Shown here: positions 15,805-24,874 of the stretch, in pieces | How the letters are laid out: each line of letters starts with the position of its first letter | Position numbering within the stretch: position 1 is the first letter of the stretch | DNA from: SIRX01 sp965213905 | Lineage (GTDB): Bacteria > Actinomycetota > Rubrobacteria > Rubrobacterales > Rubrobacteraceae | Assembly: GCA_965213905.1 (NCBI GenBank) | Contig: OZ243922.1 | Location: forward strand, 1,488,001-1,552,000 | DNA: 64,000 nt | Direction of reading: 5' to 3' | Position numbers and translations under genes: made by a program | Notes under the pieces: model-generated | What the model was told of the DNA's origin: nothing | What the model saw: only the letters and a program-made list of their open reading frames with translations | The model's database searches: none

Positions 15805-18370
15805 TACTTTTTCGGGGAACGTACAGCCCCACTCCATAGAAGACGAAATAAAGGACTCGTTCCTCTCCTACGCGATGAGTGTGATCGTCTCTCGCGCCCT
15901 ACCGGACGTACGCGACGGCCTCAAACCCGTCCACCGGCGCGTCCTATACGCGATGCACGACATCGGGCTCCAGCCGAACCGGCCCTACCGCAAGAGCGCA
16001 ACGGTCGTTGGTGAAGTCCTTGGTAAATACCACCCGCACGGCGACTCGTCGGTCTACGACACGCTCGTGCGGCTCGCGCAGCCGTGGTCTATGCGCCACC
16101 CGCTCGTGGACGGTCAGGGGAACTTCGGGAGCGTGGACGGCGACTCGGCAGCGGCCATGAGATATACCGAGGCCCGGCTTACCCGCATGGCGACAGAGAT
16201 GTTGCGGGACATAAGCTCCGACACCGTAGACTTCGCCCCGAACTTCGACGAGAGCAACCGCGAGCCGGTGGTGCTGCCGGCCCGGTATCCAAACCTGCTG
16301 GTCAACGGGTCCGACGGCATCGCGGTCGGGATGGCGACCAAGATCCCACCGCACAACCTGGCCGAAGTCATAGACGCAACCGTCGCGCTCATCGACGACC
16401 CGGACATGGACGATGAGGGGCTGGCGGAGCACATAAAAGGACCGGACTTTCCGACCGGCGGCATCATCGTGGGGCTGCGCGGGATGCGGGAGGCCATCGA
16501 GACCGGACGCGGTTCGGTGCGGGTACAGGCGAAGGCGCACACCGAGCAGATCAAGGGTAATCGGACCCAGATCGTGGTCACCGAGATCCCCTACCAGGTG
16601 AACAAGAGCTACCTGCTGCAGAAGATCGCCGAACTGGTCAAAGACCGGAAGCTGGACGGCATAAGCGACCTGCGTGACGAGTCGGACCGGAACGGGATGC
16701 GGATCGTCATCGAGCTGAAGCGCGACGCGGTGCCGAAGGTCGTCTTGAACAACCTATATAAGCACACCCAGATGCAGCAGAGCTTCGGGGTGAACTTGGT
16801 GGCGCTCGTGGACGGTGTGCCGAAGACGCTTTCTTACAAGCAGGTCCTCAAGCACTACGTCGCCCACCAGTTCGAGGTCGTTACCCGCCGGACGCGCTAC
16901 GAGCTGGAGAAGGCCCAGGCGCGGGCGCACATTCTGGAGGGGTTGCTCATAGCGCTGGACAACCTCGACGAGGTGGTCGAGACGATCCGGCGCTCGCAGA
17001 ACCCGGAGACGGCGCGCAAGAACCTGATGAAGAAGCTCCAGCTCTCCGAACGTCAGGCGCAGGCGATTCTGGACCTCCGGCTGCAGCGGCTCACGGCGCT
17101 TGAGCGCAAAAAGGTCGAGGACGAGCATAAGGACTTGCGGGAGAAGATCGAGTACCTGGAAGGTGTTCTCGCGGACGACGACAAAGTTTACGGGATCATC
17201 AAGGAAGAGTTGCTCGAAACGAGGGCGGCTTACGCCGACGAGCGCCGGACGGTTATAACCGCCGAAGAGGGCGTGGACTTCGACGTAGAGGACCTCATCG
17301 CCGAGGAAGAAATGGTCATCTCCATCTCGAACGGCGGCTACCTCAAGAGCGTTCCGGTCAATACCTTCAGGAAGCAGGGGCGGGGCGGGGTCGGGGTCGC
17401 GGGCATGGATCTCAAAGAGGGCGATTACATCGAGCACCTCTTCATCACGACGACCCACCACTATATGCTCTTTTTCACCAACCGGGGCAAGGTATACCGG
17501 CTCAAGGTCCACCAGCTACCGCGGATGGGCCGGACGGCAAAGGGCCGGCACGTGGCGAACCTGTTGCCGCTGGCCCAGGACGAGCGCATCGCGACCGTTA
17601 TCCAGACGAAAGAGTTCAAAGAGGCCGAGTACCTGCTCTTCGGGACCCGTCAGGGTGTGATCAAGAAGACCGCCTTCCTCGACTACAACACGCCGCTCAA
17701 GGAGACGGGCATCATCGCCATAAACCTCTCGGACGGCGACGAGCTCATCGGGGTTCGCCACGCCTCCGAGAACGAGGAAGCCATCCTCGTAACCCGCAAT
17801 GGCATGGGCATCCGTTTCGAGCAGGGCGAAACGCGGCCGATGGGCCGGGCTACCGGTGGCGTTAAAGGCATTACGCTCAAGGACGGCGACGACGTACTCT
17901 CGATGGACGTGGTCAGCGAGGGCGCGCCGGACGACTTGTTCATGATCACGGAAAAGGGCTTCGGCAAACGCACCGCCCTTTCCCAGTTCCGGTTGCAGGG
18001 GCGTGGGGGACAGGGCGTTATTGCCATGAAGACCGATGGGGAGCGTGGCAAACTCGCCGGCGTGCGGGTCGTGAGGCCCGGCGCCCACGAGTTGGTCATG
18101 GTCTCCAACTTCGGGACCACCATCCGCATGGACGCCGACTCCATCTCCCGCCAGGGCCGGGCAGCCCAGGGTGTAAAGGTAATGAACCTGCGCGATGGCG
18201 ACGTGGTAAGCGCCATCGCGAGGGTCGCGTCGTCCGGCGGGGCCGAGGTGAATGGGGACTCGGACGAGTTGACGATAGAGGCCATAGAAGACTTGGCGAA
18301 CGAGAACGCAAGCGAAAACGCAAGCGGGAACGGCGCAAGCGAAAACGGTGGAGGGGAAACCGATGGATAA
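15797..18370 (+). CDS. gyrA: DNA gyrase subunit A
   Basis: DNA cleavage and re-joining subunit of gyrase, 857 residues. It starts with MSVIVSRALPDVRDGLKPVHRR near residue 27. The quinolone-determining region reads HPHGDSSVYDTLVRLAQPW, with serine and aspartate at the two resistance positions. The catalytic tyrosine is in AMRYTEARL. The C-terminal beta-pinwheel contains repeated blades and a GyrA-box (QGRGGVGV). The acidic tail is rich in repeated NENAS/NGAS units. The ATG overlaps the SHOCT gene, and the stop overlaps the next gene by 8 nt. Confidence 0.97.
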   Translation: MLDTFSGNVQPHSIEDEIKDSFLSYAMSVIVSRALPDVRDGLKPVHRRVLYAMHDIGLQPNRPYRKSATVVGEVLGKYHPHGDSSVYDTLVRLAQPWSMRHPLVDGQGNFGSVDGDSAAAMRYTEARLTRMATEMLRDISSDTVDFAPNFDESNREPVVLPARYPNLLVNGSDGIAVGMATKIPPHNLAEVIDATVALIDDPDMDDEGLAEHIKGPDFPTGGIIVGLRGMREAIETGRGSVRVQAKAHTEQIKGNRTQIVVTEIPYQVNKSYLLQKIAELVKDRKLDGISDLRDESDRNGMRIVIELKRDAVPKVVLNNLYKHTQMQQSFGVNLVALVDGVPKTLSYKQVLKHYVAHQFEVVTRRTRYELEKAQARAHILEGLLIALDNLDEVVETIRRSQNPETARKNLMKKLQLSERQAQAILDLRLQRLTALERKKVEDEHKDLREKIEYLEGVLADDDKVYGIIKEELLETRAAYADERRTVITAEEGVDFDVEDLIAEEEMVISISNGGYLKSVPVNTFRKQGRGGVGVAGMDLKEGDYIEHLFITTTHHYMLFFTNRGKVYRLKVHQLPRMGRTAKGRHVANLLPLAQDERIATVIQTKEFKEAEYLLFGTRQGVIKKTAFLDYNTPLKETGIIAINLSDGDELIGVRHASENEEAILVTRNGMGIRFEQGETRPMGRATGGVKGITLKDGDDVLSMDVVSEGAPDDLFMITEKGFGKRTALSQFRLQGRGGQGVIAMKTDGERGKLAGVRVVRPGAHELVMVSNFGTTIRMDADSISRQGRAAQGVKVMNLRDGDVVSAIARVASSGGAEVNGDSDELTIEAIEDLANENASENASGNGASENGGGETDG

Positions 18371-18779
18371 AGACGCCTGCAGCGGCGTGGTCGAATGCAC
18401 GGCGCTCGTGCTGGCCGAGAGTTGCACGGAACTCGACGGAAGGCTCACGCTCTTCGGGATACTCGATGAGATCCTGCCGAACAGCGAGGGCGAGACCTCG
18501 TTCGTCGTCTACGCCAAGTTCGAGGGCTGCGAGCATGCCGGCGACCACGAACGCCGCGCCCGGCTCCTGCTGACCGACGAAGAAGGCGAAGTGCTCGTCG
18601 AGTCTTCCGAATACTCCGTCTGGCTCGAAGGCGCCGAAGAACCCGTAACCATCGTGGCGGCTTTCGAGTTGCCGGAAGAGTACGAGGGCCGGGACCGGCT
18701 TTTGTGGGTAGAGGCGGTTCTCGACGAGGAGACCCTCGCCCAAACCGCGGTCCGGCTGCACGACCGCTACAATGTCTAG
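18363..18779 (+). CDS. DUF6941-like protein coupled to gyrA
   Basis: About 138 residues, no signal peptide or membrane helix. The pattern of an early VECTALVLAESC, a central LTLFGILDEI and a predicted all-beta fold resembles the DUF6941 family, whose function is unknown. I chose ATG 18363, which follows GGAGGGG and overlaps the gyrA stop by 8 nt; a longer frame would start inside gyrA. Co-translation with gyrA is likely. No catalytic motif is visible. Confidence 0.75.
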   Translation: MDKDACSGVVECTALVLAESCTELDGRLTLFGILDEILPNSEGETSFVVYAKFEGCEHAGDHERRARLLLTDEEGEVLVESSEYSVWLEGAEEPVTIVAAFELPEEYEGRDRLLWVEAVLDEETLAQTAVRLHDRYNV

Positions 18780-18834
18780 ACTATACGAGAGGTCCGGGAA
18801 ACCGGGCTTTTCTTCTACGTTAGGAAAACCTTAA

Positions 18835-20025
18835 ATGAACGAAGACCTCGCAATATTCATTGACTGGGAGAACATCTACATCTCCACGGTCACGGAGTAC
18901 AACTCGAAGCCGAACGTATCGGCCATGCTGGAGAAGGCCCGCGAGTACGGGCGCATCGTTTCGGCGACGGCTTACGCCGACTGGACCGAAGGAGACTTCC
19001 GCCAGGCGCCGCCGACATTGTACTCAAATGGCATCACACCGAAATATATCTCCGCCCGGTACTTCCCCGGCGGTAAGGCCGCCAAGCGCCGCACCAACTC
19101 TATTGACGTAATGTTGGCGGTGGAGTGTGCGGACTTCATTCACAAGCACCCGCAGGTCGAGACCTACGTGCTGGTAACCGGCGACGGAGACTTCATACCG
19201 CTCGTGAGTTTGTTGCGGAGCCAGGGGAAAAACGTCGTCGTAATCGGAGTTTCGGAGGCGACTTCGTACCACCTGATCGAGTCCGCCGACCACTTTATCT
19301 CCTACGCGTCACTCCTGGAAGAAGAGCGCACCGCCCGTGCCCGCGACCAGGAACCGAAGAAAAAGACCGCCGATCCGTACGAGGAATTGGTGCGGGCCGT
19401 GAAGACGCTGAAGGGCAACGGCAAAGCCCGGGTGTTGGGGCAGGTCAAGCAGCAGATGATCGTGCAGCTCGGTTCTTTCGACGAGCGGAACCAGGGTTTC
19501 AAGAAGTTCAAAGACTTCGTGGTCGAGGCCGAGCGTCGGAACCTGGTAAACACCGTAGACCAAGACCTGGAGCTACAGGTCTTTCTGCCGGATGAGAAAG
19601 TCCCCGAGCAACCCGACTCGGACCTGGCGACCGAAGAGCCGGAGGAGGCCGCCGCGACTACCACGTCTCCTAGCGCCGGACAGAGTCCCGAACCTGGTTC
19701 GAACGGCCGAACGGGCTCCGGGCACAGCTTCGACCTTTTGGAAGACCTGACGTCTTACGAACTACGCACGGTCTGCAGTAGCGTGGCCGCGTTGCGACAG
19801 CCGGCTTCTTTCGTGGAAATCTTCAGCAGCATCCGGGAGTTGGACGAGCGGGGCGAGTTGGAGTTGTCGCGGGAGGAGATCGGGGAGGTCGTAAACGCCA
19901 TGCTCGAAGCCGACTTCCTGAACCGGGTCCGCGCCAAGCCCTACGAGCAGGCCAAAGCCGACATGACGCTCTACGCCCTGGATACGGAGCGCGAAGAGGT
20001 AAAGAACGCCTTGAACAGCGGGTAG
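18835..20025 (+). CDS. NYN-domain (PIN-like) protein with LOTUS/OST-HTH domains
   Basis: A 396-residue protein. The N-terminal NYN (LabA/DUF88) nuclease-like domain occupies about residues 1-165, with acidic motifs IFIDWENIY, NSIDVMLAVECADF and VLVTGDGDFIPLV. An OST-HTH/LOTUS domain spans about 180-255 (DPYEELVRAVKTL through LVNTVDQD). A Ser/Pro/Glu-rich linker and a second possible winged helix follow (about 300-395). NYN-LOTUS proteins are predicted RNA-binding ribonucleases. The substrate here is unknown. It is separate from the gyrase operon by about 55 nt. Confidence 0.85.
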   Translation: MNEDLAIFIDWENIYISTVTEYNSKPNVSAMLEKAREYGRIVSATAYADWTEGDFRQAPPTLYSNGITPKYISARYFPGGKAAKRRTNSIDVMLAVECADFIHKHPQVETYVLVTGDGDFIPLVSLLRSQGKNVVVIGVSEATSYHLIESADHFISYASLLEEERTARARDQEPKKKTADPYEELVRAVKTLKGNGKARVLGQVKQQMIVQLGSFDERNQGFKKFKDFVVEAERRNLVNTVDQDLELQVFLPDEKVPEQPDSDLATEEPEEAAATTTSPSAGQSPEPGSNGRTGSGHSFDLLEDLTSYELRTVCSSVAALRQPASFVEIFSSIRELDERGELELSREEIGEVVNAMLEADFLNRVRAKPYEQAKADMTLYALDTEREEVKNALNSG

Positions 20026-20034
20026 CAGCCGGAG

Positions 20035-20325
20035 TTAGTCTGCCAGCTTGTAGACGGTGAGCGCGGCGAGGACCAGCGCCACCGCTATCTGAAGTGAAGA
20101 GATGCCCAACGTCGCCAGCACCTGCACCGCGGACACGCTGCGGAACAAAAGATGCACGAGGACCACGCTCCCAAAACCAATGGCGAACCAGAGCACGGCT
20201 TTTGTTTTGTAGCTCTCACCGCGCTCCTTCCAGATCGCAACCCCCATAAGGGCCGGCACGTAGAAGATCAGGACTAGAGGAACCAACCTGAGAACCTCCA
20301 CGACTATGTTTATGAGGGTTTCCAC
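20035..20325 (-). CDS. Small integral membrane protein of unknown function
   Basis: A 96-residue protein with about three hydrophobic helices: VEVLRLVPLVLIFYVPALMG, AVLWFAIGFGSVVLVHLLF, and a C-terminal LQIAVALVLAALTVY. I recognise no family. It converges on the NYN gene and diverges from the small gene at 20422. Confidence 0.6.
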   Translation of the reverse strand: METLINIVVEVLRLVPLVLIFYVPALMGVAIWKERGESYKTKAVLWFAIGFGSVVLVHLLFRSVSAVQVLATLGISSLQIAVALVLAALTVYKLAD

Positions 20326-20365
20326 GGAGGATGAGTTTACAACAACGTTTGCGCGAAAAGAGGAT

Positions 20366-20395
20366 TTGCCCGTAAGATACGGGAAGGAGTATACT
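20366..20395 (+). promoter_or_regulatory. Predicted promoter for the gene at 20422
   Basis: TTGCCC at 20366-20371 and TATACT at 20390-20395 with an 18-bp spacer. A CCCGT-aagat-ACGGG hairpin or operator (20369-20383) overlaps the -35 end and spacer. Confidence 0.5.
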
Positions 20396-20421
20396 TATGT
20401 CAGTCAAAGAAGGTGGTAAGA

Positions 20422-20778
20422 ATGGGAATCAACCAACGGGTCTCGCTCAGGAAGTTCACGGACGACATACGACGTTGGGTGGACGAAGGCCGCGGGGACG
20501 ATTGGATCGCCAGCGCCCTGGGGACCAGTCCATCTTCGGTGCAGTCTTTCCGTTCGCGAAACGCCATATACCGCCGGGACCACGGGTCTATCCTGTACGA
20601 CCCCAAAGATTACGGGTCTTTCGAGGGGTCGCTCGAAATAGGGAAGCCCGGGGTTTGGTTCGATCCCTCTGTCGGGGACGACCCACACTGGAAAGGCCAT
20701 TGGGACGACGCCGGAAAAGTAGAGTTGCGCGTCACGCCGAATAAAATCGTCCTGATCCGTCGCGGTAAAGCTCGCTAA
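20422..20778 (+). CDS. Small predicted DNA-binding protein, unknown
   Basis: A 118-residue soluble protein. The first half looks helix-turn-helix-like (RKFTDDIRRWVDEGRGDDWIA, then SALGTSPSSVQSFRSRN). The second half is tryptophan- and aspartate-rich (VWFDPSVGDDPHWKGHWDD). I find no named family. The start is ATG 20422, about 8 nt after a GAAGG box; an upstream GTG at 20413 is possible. It lies just before rnpB and has its own promoter. Confidence 0.6.
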   Translation: MGINQRVSLRKFTDDIRRWVDEGRGDDWIASALGTSPSSVQSFRSRNAIYRRDHGSILYDPKDYGSFEGSLEIGKPGVWFDPSVGDDPHWKGHWDDAGKVELRVTPNKIVLIRRGKAR

Positions 20779-20810
20779 AGACACCCGTTAACGATACAAT
20801 CTACCGCGGT

Positions 20811-21234
20811 TGCGGGCCGTCTGAACCGCCGCTGCGTCCGTGGCGAAGCTCGGGCGTAGAGGAAAGTCCGGACTCGCAGGGACCCGGCTTACGGGTTCCG
20901 ACAGGCCGCCCGGGCCAACAACCCGGGGGACGGAGAGGCGTAAGCCCTCCGTTACGTCAAGTGCAACAGAGAGTAGACCAGCCGATGGCCCGGGGTACGC
21001 CCTGGCACAGGTGATGGGTGAAAGGGTGGGGTAAGAGCCCACCGGCGGCATCCCGAAAGGGACCGGCCAGGTAAACTACCGGTGCGAGCAAGCCAAAATG
21101 TCCCGGAGCTTCTACGGAAGCGTCCGGACGGGTAGGCGCGGCTACCGGCCTCGCGAGGGAGCCGGAGCCCGAGGAGCGATTCTCGGAGATGGATGGCGGT
21201 TTGAAACAGGATCCGGCTTACAAGACGGCCCGAA
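20811..21234 (+). ncRNA. rnpB: RNase P RNA (type A)
   Basis: Catalytic RNA that removes 5' leaders from tRNA precursors with RnpA. Universal core elements are visible. GAGGAAAGTCCGGACT (P4 side) is at 20859-20874. ACAGAGAGTAGACC begins at 20966. GGTGAAAGGGTGGGGTAAG is followed by AGCCCACCGGC. The 3' end carries ACAGGATCCGGCTTAC. The P1 helix pairs GCGGGCCGTCT near 20812 with AGACGGCCCG near 21223, which sets the ends. A possible -10 (TACAAT at 20795) lies just upstream. The gap 21235-21361 has T-rich runs and a possible -10, TATACT at 21305, for sdh. Confidence 0.95.
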
Positions 21235-21361
21235 CCACGACTTTTGGCGCGGGTTTTTGCGGGTTTTTCGGAATGGATTCACAATTAGCGGGCGGGCGAT
21301 ACTCTATACTTTTGCCACAAAGAAGCCTTAAGTATATGCGTGCACAGAGGGAGAACAATAA

Positions 21362-22102
21362 TTGGCTAGTATAGCTGCCGCAACCAAGAGGTTGCCCTGG
21401 TGGGTCGGACCGATCACCGTTACCGTAGTGCTAACGGCTTTTGGTATTTATTCGTTTGTAGTTGCGATCTTTATCCAGAATCCTCAGTACGAGGGTTATC
21501 TGCTTTCGCCGTTTTTCTCGCCGGAGGTAGGCACACCGTACGCCTGGCTCTCGCCGGCGGCCTTCGTGTTGTGGATACCGCTCGGTTTTCGGGCGACCTG
21601 TTACTACTACCGCAAAGCTTACTACAGGGCTTTTTTCTGGGACCCGCCGGCCTGCCAGAGTAAAGCGCAGCAGATGGAGCCTCGTAGCCCCGAGAACTAC
21701 AATGGCGAGCGGGCGCTTTTTGTGCTCAACAACATCCACCGCTACTTTCTGTACGGTTCGATCTTCGTGGTGGCCTTTCTCGCTTATGAGGCGGTACTGG
21801 CGTTCTTCCCGGGCGGTGGGTTTGGGATGACCCTCGGTACCCTGGTGCTGGTAGCTAATGTGATCCTGCTCTCGCTCTACACCTTCTCGTGTCACTCTTT
21901 TCGGCACTTGGTGGGCGGAAATAAAAATTGTTACTCTTGCGTGTCCGGCGGAGATGCCCGGCGTAAAACATATAATGCGGTTAGCAAACTAAACATGCGG
22001 CATTCGCTGTGGGCTTGGCTGAGCCTCTTTATGGTGTTGTTCGCAGACGTATACATAAGGATGTTGCTGGCGGGCTGGTTTCAAGACCCCAGGATCTTTT
22101 AG
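21362..22102 (+). CDS. sdhC: Succinate dehydrogenase cytochrome b-type membrane anchor
   Basis: A 246-residue protein with about five transmembrane helices. It directly precedes the flavoprotein and iron-sulfur genes, so it should anchor the complex and pass electrons to quinone. Candidate haem-ligand histidines lie in NIHRYFLYG, SCHSFRHLVGG and NMRHSLWAW. The five-helix single-subunit layout fits a type B complex with two haems (inference). The start is TTG 21362 after a GAGGGAG box. Primary sequence similarity to characterised SdhC is low, as usual for anchors. Confidence 0.8.
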   Translation: MASIAAATKRLPWWVGPITVTVVLTAFGIYSFVVAIFIQNPQYEGYLLSPFFSPEVGTPYAWLSPAAFVLWIPLGFRATCYYYRKAYYRAFFWDPPACQSKAQQMEPRSPENYNGERALFVLNNIHRYFLYGSIFVVAFLAYEAVLAFFPGGGFGMTLGTLVLVANVILLSLYTFSCHSFRHLVGGNKNCYSCVSGGDARRKTYNAVSKLNMRHSLWAWLSLFMVLFADVYIRMLLAGWFQDPRIF

Positions 22103-22120
22103 GGTTGGAGGTAGATAGAA

Positions 22121-23893
22121 GTGGAAGCTAACGGGCACAACGGGCGCAACGGACATGGTGGACACCACGAGCAGTACGAGGTTCGCGAGCACGACGTCCT
22201 CATAATCGGGGCCGGCGGCGCGGGGCTCCGGGCGGCGATCTCCGCCGCCGAACGCGGGCTCTCGGTCGGGATCGTCACAAAGAGCCTCCTCGGCAAGGCG
22301 CACACCGTCATGGCCGAGGGTGGCATCGCCGCGGCCGTCGGCAACGTGGACCCGGAAGACGGCTGGCGGACGCACTTTATGGACACCATGAAGAGCGGCA
22401 AGTTCATAAACAACTGGAAGATGGTCGAGCATCACACCAAAGAAGCCCCGGAACGGGTTATAGAGCTGGAGCAGTGGGGCGCCCTCTTCAACCGCACACC
22501 GCAAGGCAAGATCTCCCAGCGGCCGTTCGGCGGGCACACCTACCGGCGCCTCTGCCACATCGGGGACCGGACGGGCCTGGAGATGATCCGGACCCTCCAG
22601 GAAAAGGTCCTCGCCACCGAATCCGAAATCTTCATGGAGACCACCGTTACCAAGCTTCTCAAAGACGGCGACCGGGTTGTAGGCGCCCTGGCTTATACCC
22701 GGGAGTCCGGCAAGTTTATCCACTTCAAGGCGAAGGCCGTCGTAATGGCGACCGGGGGGTGGGGTAAGATCTTCAAGGTCACCTCTAACTCCTGGGAGGG
22801 GACCGGCGACGGCGTGATACAGGCTTACGACGCCGGCGCGGATCTCGTAGACATGGAGATGATGCAGTTCCACCCGACCGGCATGGTCTGGCCTCCCGGC
22901 GTGCGCGGCCTGCTGGTGACCGAGGGCGTGCGTGGCGAAGGCGGACTGCTCCGCAACTCCGAGGGCAACCGCTACATGGAGAACTACGATCCCCAGAAGA
23001 TGGAGCTCTCCACCCGCGACGTGGTAGCCCGGGCAAACTACACTGAGGTTCAGGCGGGCCGGGGCAGCGAGCACGGCGGGGTGTACCTGGACATCACGCA
23101 TCTCGGCTACGAGGGCATCATGAAGAAGCTGCCGACCATGTACACGCAGTTCAAAAACCTCGCCGACATAGACATCTCAAAAGAGCCGATGGAAGTCTTC
23201 CCGACCGTCCACTACACGATGGGCGGCATCAAGATAGACCCGGAAACCTGCGCGAGCAGCGTAGAAGGACTCTTCGCGGCGGGCGAGGTCGCCGGCGGGC
23301 TGCACGGGGCGAACCGGCTCGGGGGCAACTCGCTCTCCGACCTACTGGTCTTCGGCAAGCGGGCCGGAGACGGCGCGGCAGACTACGTCGAGCAGAGCAC
23401 CCACTCCACCAACATCGAAGAGGATGTTTTGCAGACTGAGTTGCAGCGCTTTTTGGAGCCGCTGGAGAAGAAGGAAGAGGGCGAGAGCCCGTACCTGCTG
23501 CAGCAGGAGCTTCAGGAGGCGATGATGGAGCACGCCAACATGATGCGCAACGAGGACTCGCTGAAAGAAGGCCTCGGCAAGGTCTTGGCGCTAAAGGACC
23601 GCATGGAGAACATCAGCGTACCGGGTTCGCGGCTCTTCAACCCGGGCTGGCACACGGCGCAGGACGTGCGGTATCTAATCACCATCTCAGAAATCATCGT
23701 TCGTACGGCGCTGGAGCGCCGGGAGCGTCGCGGGGCGCAGTGGCGGCTCGACTTCGACGGGCCGGACGAAGAGTTAGGCAAGGTCAACTTTATAGTGAGC
23801 AAGGATCAGCAAGGCGAGGTCGGGGTGGAGAGGCAGGAGGTCGAGCCTATGCCGCAGGAACTCGCCGAGATGTTCGAGGAGGCAAAAGTTTGA
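22121..23893 (+). CDS. sdhA: Succinate dehydrogenase/fumarate reductase flavoprotein
   Basis: Catalytic FAD subunit, 590 residues, oxidising succinate to fumarate on the cytoplasmic face. After a His/Gly/Asn-rich start, the dinucleotide fold DVLIIGAGGAGLRAAISA appears. The flavin-linking histidine lies in KAHTVMAEGG. Substrate-site motifs include MQFHPTGM, VTEGVRGEGG and GEVAGGLHGANRLGGNSLSD. The start is GTG 22121 after GGAGG. The stop overlaps the next gene. Confidence 0.95.
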   Translation: MEANGHNGRNGHGGHHEQYEVREHDVLIIGAGGAGLRAAISAAERGLSVGIVTKSLLGKAHTVMAEGGIAAAVGNVDPEDGWRTHFMDTMKSGKFINNWKMVEHHTKEAPERVIELEQWGALFNRTPQGKISQRPFGGHTYRRLCHIGDRTGLEMIRTLQEKVLATESEIFMETTVTKLLKDGDRVVGALAYTRESGKFIHFKAKAVVMATGGWGKIFKVTSNSWEGTGDGVIQAYDAGADLVDMEMMQFHPTGMVWPPGVRGLLVTEGVRGEGGLLRNSEGNRYMENYDPQKMELSTRDVVARANYTEVQAGRGSEHGGVYLDITHLGYEGIMKKLPTMYTQFKNLADIDISKEPMEVFPTVHYTMGGIKIDPETCASSVEGLFAAGEVAGGLHGANRLGGNSLSDLLVFGKRAGDGAADYVEQSTHSTNIEEDVLQTELQRFLEPLEKKEEGESPYLLQQELQEAMMEHANMMRNEDSLKEGLGKVLALKDRMENISVPGSRLFNPGWHTAQDVRYLITISEIIVRTALERRERRGAQWRLDFDGPDEELGKVNFIVSKDQQGEVGVERQEVEPMPQELAEMFEEAKV

Positions 23894-24750
23894 GCGCCAG
23901 CACTAACGGCAGCAACGGCTCCAACGGCCAGGGAGAGCAGGCAATGGCCTACGCCCCGGTAAAGGGCAACGAAGGTGCCGAAAGAGGCACGACTAAACTC
24001 AAGATCTACCGGGGCGACGCCGAGGGCGGCGAGTTCGTCGAGTACGAGACCACCATGATCGAGGGTATGGTCGTCCTGGACGCCGTGTTGAACATCCAGG
24101 CGGAGCACGCCCCGGACCTCGCGGTCCGCTGGAACTGCAAGGCGGCACATTGCGGCTCGTGCAGCGCCGAGGTAAACGGAAAACCGACGTTGATGTGCAA
24201 GCAGCGGGTTAACGAGTACGAGGGTGAGATCCGGGTCCAGCCCATGCAGGCCTTCCCGGTAATCCGGGACCTCGTCTCCGACGTCTCCTGGAACTACGAG
24301 GTCTCCCGTTCCATGCAGCCGTTCACGACCAGCGAGCAGGCGCCGTTCACCATGTACGAAGAAGACGTTGAGCGCCTCTACGAGCCGAAGAGCTGCATCG
24401 AGTGCTTTATGTGCCAGGACGTATGCCACGTGCTGCGGACCCACCACAAGCACCCCGAGTTCGCCGGCCCGCGCTTCTTCGTGCGGGGCCAGTGGATGGA
24501 GATGCACCCAATGGACGAAGCCGACCGCCTGCACGACCTCAAAGAGGATCATGGCATCGGCTACTGCAACATCACCAAGTGCTGTACGGAGGTATGCCCG
24601 GTCGGTATCAAAATCACCGACAACTCCATCATCCCGCTAAAAGAGCGCGTCGCCGACGAATACTACGACCCGGCTAAGTGGCTCATGCGGAAGCTCCGGG
24701 GCCGCCGCAACGGCGCGAGCAACGGCAGCAGCAACGGCAACGGAAGGTAA
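23890..24750 (+). CDS. sdhB: Succinate dehydrogenase iron-sulfur subunit
   Basis: Electron-transfer subunit of about 286 residues. The [2Fe-2S] ligands are in CKAAHCGSCSAEV plus a later cysteine. The two further clusters use CIECFMCQDVCH and CNITKCCTEVCPVG. The chosen TTG at 23890 overlaps the sdhA stop and follows GAGGAGG by 7 nt. An ATG at 23944 is an alternative. Both ends carry Ser/Asn/Gly-rich low-complexity tails similar to the start of SdhA, an odd shared feature. Confidence 0.94.
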   Translation: MSASTNGSNGSNGQGEQAMAYAPVKGNEGAERGTTKLKIYRGDAEGGEFVEYETTMIEGMVVLDAVLNIQAEHAPDLAVRWNCKAAHCGSCSAEVNGKPTLMCKQRVNEYEGEIRVQPMQAFPVIRDLVSDVSWNYEVSRSMQPFTTSEQAPFTMYEEDVERLYEPKSCIECFMCQDVCHVLRTHHKHPEFAGPRFFVRGQWMEMHPMDEADRLHDLKEDHGIGYCNITKCCTEVCPVGIKITDNSIIPLKERVADEYYDPAKWLMRKLRGRRNGASNGSSNGNGR

Positions 24751-24760
24751 CAGGCAACAG

Positions 24761-24833
24761 AGCGGACGACGGGCTTCGAACCCGCGACCTCCAGCTTGGG
24801 AAGCTGGCGCTCTACCAACTGAGCTACGTCCGC
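24761..24833 (-). tRNA. tRNA-Gly (anticodon CCC)
   Basis: Clear cloverleaf on the minus strand. The 7-bp acceptor stem is GCGGACG with CGTCCGC. The D arm is AGCTCAGTTGGTAGAGC. The anticodon stem CCAGC/GCTGG encloses TTCCCAA, and the T arm carries GGTTCGA. The CCA end is not encoded. It lies between sdhB and the Nudix gene, opposite to both. Confidence 0.96.
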
Positions 24834-24874
24834 GTGAGGAATAATTCTAGCACGCCGGACGTAACCTCTTCATA

